From: Mesorhizobium waimense
GTDB taxonomy: Bacteria > Pseudomonadota > Alphaproteobacteria > Rhizobiales > Rhizobiaceae
DNA length: 64,000 nucleotides
Assembly: GCF_003601975.1 (NCBI RefSeq)
Contig: NZ_QZWZ01000008.1
Coordinates: forward strand, 124,001-188,000
Direction: 5' to 3'
Under the pieces are notes generated by a model. That model made no database searches. It worked only from the letters and a program-made list of their open reading frames with translations, and was not told where the DNA came from. Position 1 is the first letter of the stretch; each line of letters starts with the position of its first letter. This document shows, in pieces, positions 60,150 through 64,000 of this stretch. The position numbers were made by a program, and so were the translations under genes.

Positions 60150-62699
60150 TCAGAGATTTCGCAGCACCGGCGCCGCCTTGTGCCCCAGCACCCGCCAGGT
60201 TCCGGCAAGGCCGATGCCGACCGTGATGACCAACGCAAAGCCTATGGTTGCCATCGCGACTTCCGGCATGAAATGCGACGGCAGGGTCATGATGCGCGCA
60301 ACGACGAACCACGCCGCGACGCCGCCTGCCGCCAGCGCGAAGACCGCGGTGGCAAGGCCGATCAGCATATATTCCAGCGAGAATGCCGTGATCAGCGTTC
60401 TCCTCGTAGCACCCAGCGTCTTCAGCACCACAGCGTCGTGGATGCGTGCCCGGTTGCCGGCGGCGAGCGCGCCGGCCAGCACCAGCACGGAAGCGATCAA
60501 CGCCACGCCGGCCGCGGCCCGGATCGCCGTGCCGAGCTGGCCGACCAGCCGGTTGACGATGTCTAGCGCGTCCTTGACCCTCACCGTCGTTACCGCCGGG
60601 AACGCGCGGGTGACCGCATTGAGCAGGCGGGCGTCGTCCGCCGCCGATGCATTCTTCTCGGTCAGCGTCGCCAGCCAGCCATGCGGCGCACCTGCAAACG
60701 TGTTGGGCGAAAACACCATGACGAAATTGATGCCCATGGTTTCCCACTCTACCTGACGGAAATTGGCGATCTTTGCCGTCACGTTGCGCCCCAGCACATT
60801 GACTGTGATGGTGTCGCCGAGCTTCAGCCCGATCTCCTTGCCTTCCTCGGCCGAGAACGACACCAGCGGCTCGCCGGCATAGTCTTGCGGCCACCATGAA
60901 CCTTCCGTCAGCGTCGCATTCGCAGGCTGGCGGTCGTCATAGGTCAGCCCGCGATCGCCGCGCAGCACCCAGGCGCCTTCCGCCGGCACCTTCACTTTTT
61001 CGACATCGACGCCGTTCAGCGCCATCACCCGTCCGCGCAGCATCGGCACCTTGACCAGCGTCCCTTGAGGCGCCTGACTGCCGACCAGCGCCGAGAAGGC
61101 ATCGACGTCGCTGCTCTGGATGTCGACGAAGAAGAAGTTCGGCGCCCTTTCCGGCAGGCTGCCGGAGATCTGCCGCCTAAGATTGCCGTCGATCAGGGCC
61201 AGCGTCACCAGCAGCGTCAGCCCGAGGCCGAGCGACAGCACCACCGAGGGGGTGAGCGCCCCCGGCCTATGGATATTGCCGATGGCAAGCCTGAGCGCTA
61301 CCGAGCCGACCCTCGGGCTCTTTTTGGCGGCCCACTGCACCAGCCCACCGACCAGGCGCAGCACCAGGAAGGCAAAAATCGTGGCGCCGACGAAGATCGT
61401 GGCGATGCGGCGGTCACCGGAAAACAGGATGGCCAAGGCCGCCAAAGCGAGCGCGATGCCGATCGCTGCTGCGACATAGGGCAGGCGCGGAAAGCCGCGG
61501 CTCTCGAATCCCATCTCGCGAAACAATGCCGTCGCCGGCACGTCGCGGGCGCGGCCGAGCGGCAACAGCGCGAAAGCCAACGTCACCAGCAGGCCGAACA
61601 GCGCCGCCATGGCAAGCGCGCCGGGATAGAAGCCGCCCTCCGCCGGCACCGGGATCACCGACCGAAGGGCTGCACTTGCCGCGAACGGCATCAGCGCGCC
61701 GAGAATGAGGCCAAGCGCGATGCCGAGACCGGCGATCAGCAGGATCTGCACCAGGTAGACGGCAAAGACGAAACCACCCGAGGCGCCCAGGCTCTTGAAA
61801 GTGGCGATGACGCCGCGCTTGCCGTCGAGATAGGCGCGCACCGCGTTCGCCACGCCGACGCCGCCGACCACCAGCGCCGTCAGCCCGACCAGCGTCAGGA
61901 ACTGCGAGAAGCGCTCGATGTTGGAGGAGAGTGCGGGTGCGGCGTTGGAGCGGGTGCGGATCGACCAGCCGGACTGCGGAAAGTCTGCTGCGGCCTGGTC
62001 CTGGATCGCCTTGATATCAGCCTCGCTGGCGCCGGCGGGCAGGCGGATCTTGTAGGCGTGCTCGACCAGGCTGCCCGGCTGGATCAGGCCGGATGCCGTG
62101 AGCCCTTCGGTCGACACCAGCAGCCGCGGCGCGAAACCGAATCCGTCTGACACCGCATCCGGCTCGCTGGTGAGCCTGGCGCGCAGTTCGAATGTGGCGC
62201 TGCCGAGCTTCAGCCGGTCGCCGACCTTGAGGTTCAACCGGTCGAACAGCAGGTCGGGTGCCGCGGCGCCGAAAACGCCGGATTTCTCGCCGAACAGGTC
62301 CTGCCTCGATAGCTGCGGCTCAGTCTCCAACGCGCCATAGAGCGGATAGGCGTCGTCAACCGCCTTGGCCTCGACCAGCGACTGGTCGGAGCCGTCCTCG
62401 AGCCGCGCCATCGAGCGCATGCTGGCGCTGCGCGAAACGGCGCCGAGCCGATCGACGAAACCAAGTTCGGCCGGCGTCGCGTCGCGCTGGTTGAGCTGGA
62501 AGCGCAGATCGCCGCCAAGCAGCGTCTGGCCCTGATCGGCAACGCCGGCGGTGATTGCCTGCGCCACCGAATTGACACCGCCGATTGCCGCGACGCCGAG
62601 CGCGATGCAGGCAAGGAAGATCAGGAAGCCGGACAGCCCGCCGCGCATTTCGCGCAGCGAGAAGCGGACGGCGAGCTTCAGCGTCTGCGACAGCGGCAT
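60150..62699 (-). CDS. FtsX-like ABC transporter permease (YbbP family)
   Basis: An 849-residue permease with an N-terminal helix (FLIFLACIALGVAAIGGVNS), a large periplasmic domain (residues about 45-260), four helices, a second periplasmic domain (about 505-690) and a last set of helices. FtsX-type segments LTLVGLTALVVGGVGVANAV and AVVLKTLGATRRTLITAFSL are present. In E. coli, ybbA-ybbP lies next to tesA; the same arrangement occurs here. The ATG overlaps the ATPase stop by one base. Probable substrates are lipids, lipoproteins or related molecules, by analogy with MacB/Lol systems. Confidence 0.92.
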   Translation of the reverse strand: MPLSQTLKLAVRFSLREMRGGLSGFLIFLACIALGVAAIGGVNSVAQAITAGVADQGQTLLGGDLRFQLNQRDATPAELGFVDRLGAVSRSASMRSMARLEDGSDQSLVEAKAVDDAYPLYGALETEPQLSRQDLFGEKSGVFGAAAPDLLFDRLNLKVGDRLKLGSATFELRARLTSEPDAVSDGFGFAPRLLVSTEGLTASGLIQPGSLVEHAYKIRLPAGASEADIKAIQDQAAADFPQSGWSIRTRSNAAPALSSNIERFSQFLTLVGLTALVVGGVGVANAVRAYLDGKRGVIATFKSLGASGGFVFAVYLVQILLIAGLGIALGLILGALMPFAASAALRSVIPVPAEGGFYPGALAMAALFGLLVTLAFALLPLGRARDVPATALFREMGFESRGFPRLPYVAAAIGIALALAALAILFSGDRRIATIFVGATIFAFLVLRLVGGLVQWAAKKSPRVGSVALRLAIGNIHRPGALTPSVVLSLGLGLTLLVTLALIDGNLRRQISGSLPERAPNFFFVDIQSSDVDAFSALVGSQAPQGTLVKVPMLRGRVMALNGVDVEKVKVPAEGAWVLRGDRGLTYDDRQPANATLTEGSWWPQDYAGEPLVSFSAEEGKEIGLKLGDTITVNVLGRNVTAKIANFRQVEWETMGINFVMVFSPNTFAGAPHGWLATLTEKNASAADDARLLNAVTRAFPAVTTVRVKDALDIVNRLVGQLGTAIRAAAGVALIASVLVLAGALAAGNRARIHDAVVLKTLGATRRTLITAFSLEYMLIGLATAVFALAAGGVAAWFVVARIMTLPSHFMPEVAMATIGFALVITVGIGLAGTWRVLGHKAAPVLRNL

Positions 62700-63397
62700 C
62701 AGGCCGTCACCTTCAGCGGCCTCAGTGTGTCCTCGATCCGTCCCGAGCGCATCGAGACTTGGCGCGAGCAGCGTGCCGCCAGCGCCGGATCATGCGTGAC
62801 CAGCACCAGCGTCATGCCGCGCTCGGCCGCCTTGGCGAACAAAAGGTCGGCGACCTGCCGGCCCGTCGCCTGGTCGAGATTGCCGGTCGGCTCGTCGGCG
62901 ACAAGGATGCGCGGCGAAGGCGCCAGCGCCCGCGCTATCGCCACGCGCTGCTGCTCGCCGCCGGACAATTCACCAGGATAGTGGGTGACGCGGTCGCTGA
63001 GGCCCACAGCGGCGAGTTCCCGCGCCGCCACCCCGAACGGATCGGCATGGCCGGCGAGTTCGAGCGGCACCGCGACATTTTCGAGCGCCGTCATGTTGGG
63101 GATGAGATGGAAGGACTGAAAGACGATGCCAATGTTTCGTCCACGAAACGATGCGATCTGGTCCTCGCTTTTGCCGTTGAGCAGCTCGCCGGCGATTCGG
63201 ACCGTACCCGAATCGACCCTTTCCAACCCTGCCAGAACCATCAGCAGCGTCGACTTTCCGGATCCTGAAGGGCCGACGATGCCGGTCGCCTCGCCGGCGG
63301 CGACATCGAGGCTAACGCCCTTCAGCACATGGACCGAGGACGCGCCTTCACCGAGCGTCAGCGATACGTCTTTCAGCACGATGACGGCTTCTGTCAC
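62699..63397 (-). CDS. ABC transporter ATP-binding protein (YbbA/LolD-like)
   Basis: A 232-residue ATPase of the MacB/LolD/YbbA type. Walker A GIVGPSGSGKSTLLMVLAGL, Q-loop GIVFQSFHLIPNMTALENVA, signature GELSGGEQQRVAIARALAPS and Walker B LVADEPTGNLDQATG are complete. It starts at GTG (63397). Its stop overlaps the permease ATG. It is divergent from tesA with 84 bp between, as in E. coli ybbA-tesA. Confidence 0.94.
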   Translation of the reverse strand: MTEAVIVLKDVSLTLGEGASSVHVLKGVSLDVAAGEATGIVGPSGSGKSTLLMVLAGLERVDSGTVRIAGELLNGKSEDQIASFRGRNIGIVFQSFHLIPNMTALENVAVPLELAGHADPFGVAARELAAVGLSDRVTHYPGELSGGEQQRVAIARALAPSPRILVADEPTGNLDQATGRQVADLLFAKAAERGMTLVLVTHDPALAARCSRQVSMRSGRIEDTLRPLKVTA

Positions 63398-63408
63398 AAT
63401 GAAAGCGT

Positions 63409-63428
63409 CCTATATGGGATGGTATAGG
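63409..63428. promoter_or_regulatory. Inverted repeat in the ybbA-tesA divergent promoter
   Basis: CCTATA and TATAGG are perfect complements separated by eight bases, in the 84-bp region between the divergent ATPase and tesA genes. It may be an operator or overlapping -10 elements. Confidence 0.3.
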
Positions 63429-63481
63429 GGACGAAGTTTGCCTTCGCCAAAAAACTGTTTCGCTCATATGGGGCTTGCCGC

Positions 63482-64000
63482 ATGGCTTTCAAACACACTC
63501 TTGCCGCAGCCCTCGTTCTTTTGGCTGCGATCAGCGGTGCGATTTCGTCGGCGCGTGCCGAGACCTTCACCATCGTCGGTTTCGGCGACAGCCTGATGGC
63601 GGGCTTCGGCCTTGGCCCCGGCGAAGGTTTTACCGACAGGCTGCAGGCTGCACTTCGCGCCAAGGGCCATGACGTGGCCGTCGCCAATGCCGGCGTTTCC
63701 GGCGATACGACAAGCGGCGGCCTGGCGCGGCTCGACTGGTCGGTGCCCGACGGCACGCAGCTGGTCATCCTCGAGCTCGGCGCCAACGACATGCTGCGCG
63801 GTGTCTCGCCCGGCATTACCGAAAAGAACCTGGATGAGATGCTGGCCAAGCTCAAACAGCGCAAGATCGCCGTGCTTCTGGCCGGCATGCGCGCCGCCCC
63901 CAATCTCGGCGCCGACTACCAGAATGCCTTCGACGCGATCTATCCGAAGCTGGCGGCGAAATACGGCGTGCCTCTCTATCCGTTCTTTCTCGACGGCGTC
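63482..64000 (+). CDS. tesA: Arylesterase / acyl-CoA thioesterase I (TesA), cut by window edge
   Basis: First 173 residues of a GDSL/SGNH hydrolase. A Sec signal peptide (MAFKHTLAAALVLLAAISGA, cut near SARAE) leads to block I, IVGFGDSLMAGFGLGPGEGF, with the nucleophile Ser. Block II is GVSGDTTSGGLARLDW, and block III GANDMLRGVSPG. The catalytic Asp/His block V lies beyond the window. It acts in the periplasm on esters and thioesters. The divergent neighbour pair matches E. coli, which supports the assignment. Confidence 0.92.
   Translation, partial: MAFKHTLAAALVLLAAISGAISSARAETFTIVGFGDSLMAGFGLGPGEGFTDRLQAALRAKGHDVAVANAGVSGDTTSGGLARLDWSVPDGTQLVILELGANDMLRGVSPGITEKNLDEMLAKLKQRKIAVLLAGMRAAPNLGADYQNAFDAIYPKLAAKYGVPLYPFFLDGV

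Overview
The window is a high-GC (roughly 64-66% by eye) chromosomal segment from an alphaproteobacterium of the order Hyphomicrobiales, most likely Mesorhizobium or a close relative. The main clues are an Omp19-type lipoprotein matching the Brucella/rhizobial family, the mdh-sucC-sucD-sucA-sucB-lpdA block, a DUF3052 gene inside the sdh operon, a dapF-mtaB-ftsY-yciB operon, and many short palindromic intergenic repeats of the kind abundant in rhizobia. It is mostly housekeeping DNA. I see no prophage, IS element, CRISPR array, rRNA or tRNA. The left edge cuts amtB and the right edge cuts tesA.

Layout. 1-1.9 kb: nitrogen control (glnK-amtB) with a sigma-54-like promoter. 2-7.1 kb: tesB, a ubiquinone-pathway hydroxylase, a TerB-like membrane protein, a YciI/small-membrane-protein pair, OsmC and a DUF480 protein. 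7.2-11.2 kb: succinate dehydrogenase sdhC-D-A-(DUF3052)-B. 11.3-15 kb: two secreted small proteins and two tandem GGDEF proteins. 15-19.3 kb: leuC, a methyltransferase and a polar amino-acid ABC permease plus binding protein. 19.4-20.4 kb: the ohr-ohrR organic peroxide module. 20.5-23.5 kb: rimM-trmD and rplS with a TauE/SafE gene wedged between them. 23.6-26.3 kb: xerC, a TraB/GumN protein and a Pro/Ala-repeat membrane protein. 26.4-37.7 kb: the TCA block read right to left as mdh, sucC, cupin, sucD, sucA, sucB, two unknowns, an SDR and lpdA. 37.9-42.5 kb: a frameshifted acetyltransferase, zapE, omp19, a VOC protein, a metallo-beta-lactamase-fold enzyme and a DUF1328 peptide. 42.7-50.1 kb: dapF-mtaB-ftsY-yciB, two flavoproteins, an SMP-30 lactonase and a DUF1127 peptide. 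50.3-52.7 kb: the cytochrome c maturation genes ccmA-ccmB-ccmD-ccmG. 53-58 kb: acnA, a ceramidase-family protein, a DUF1223 protein and a candidate structured RNA. 58-64 kb: DUF2794, an acetyltransferase, a BI-1 protein and the ybbA/ybbP-like ABC genes divergent from tesA.

Functionally, much of the TCA cycle lies within 50 kb (sdhCDAB, sucABCD, lpdA, mdh, acnA), together with parts of nitrogen assimilation, leucine and lysine biosynthesis, translation and tRNA modification, co-translational targeting and redox defence.

The most unusual observations are: (1) a palindromic repeat that lies in frame inside ftsY and encodes about 40 residues of its linker; (2) a ccm cluster in which ccmC is absent, leaving an 18-codon peptide with a good ribosome site in its place; (3) several unrelated repeat families that abut or supply the stop codons of neighbouring genes; (4) a structured RNA candidate with a 6S-like motif, a 13-bp helix and its own terminator; and (5) a one-base frameshift in a GNAT gene.
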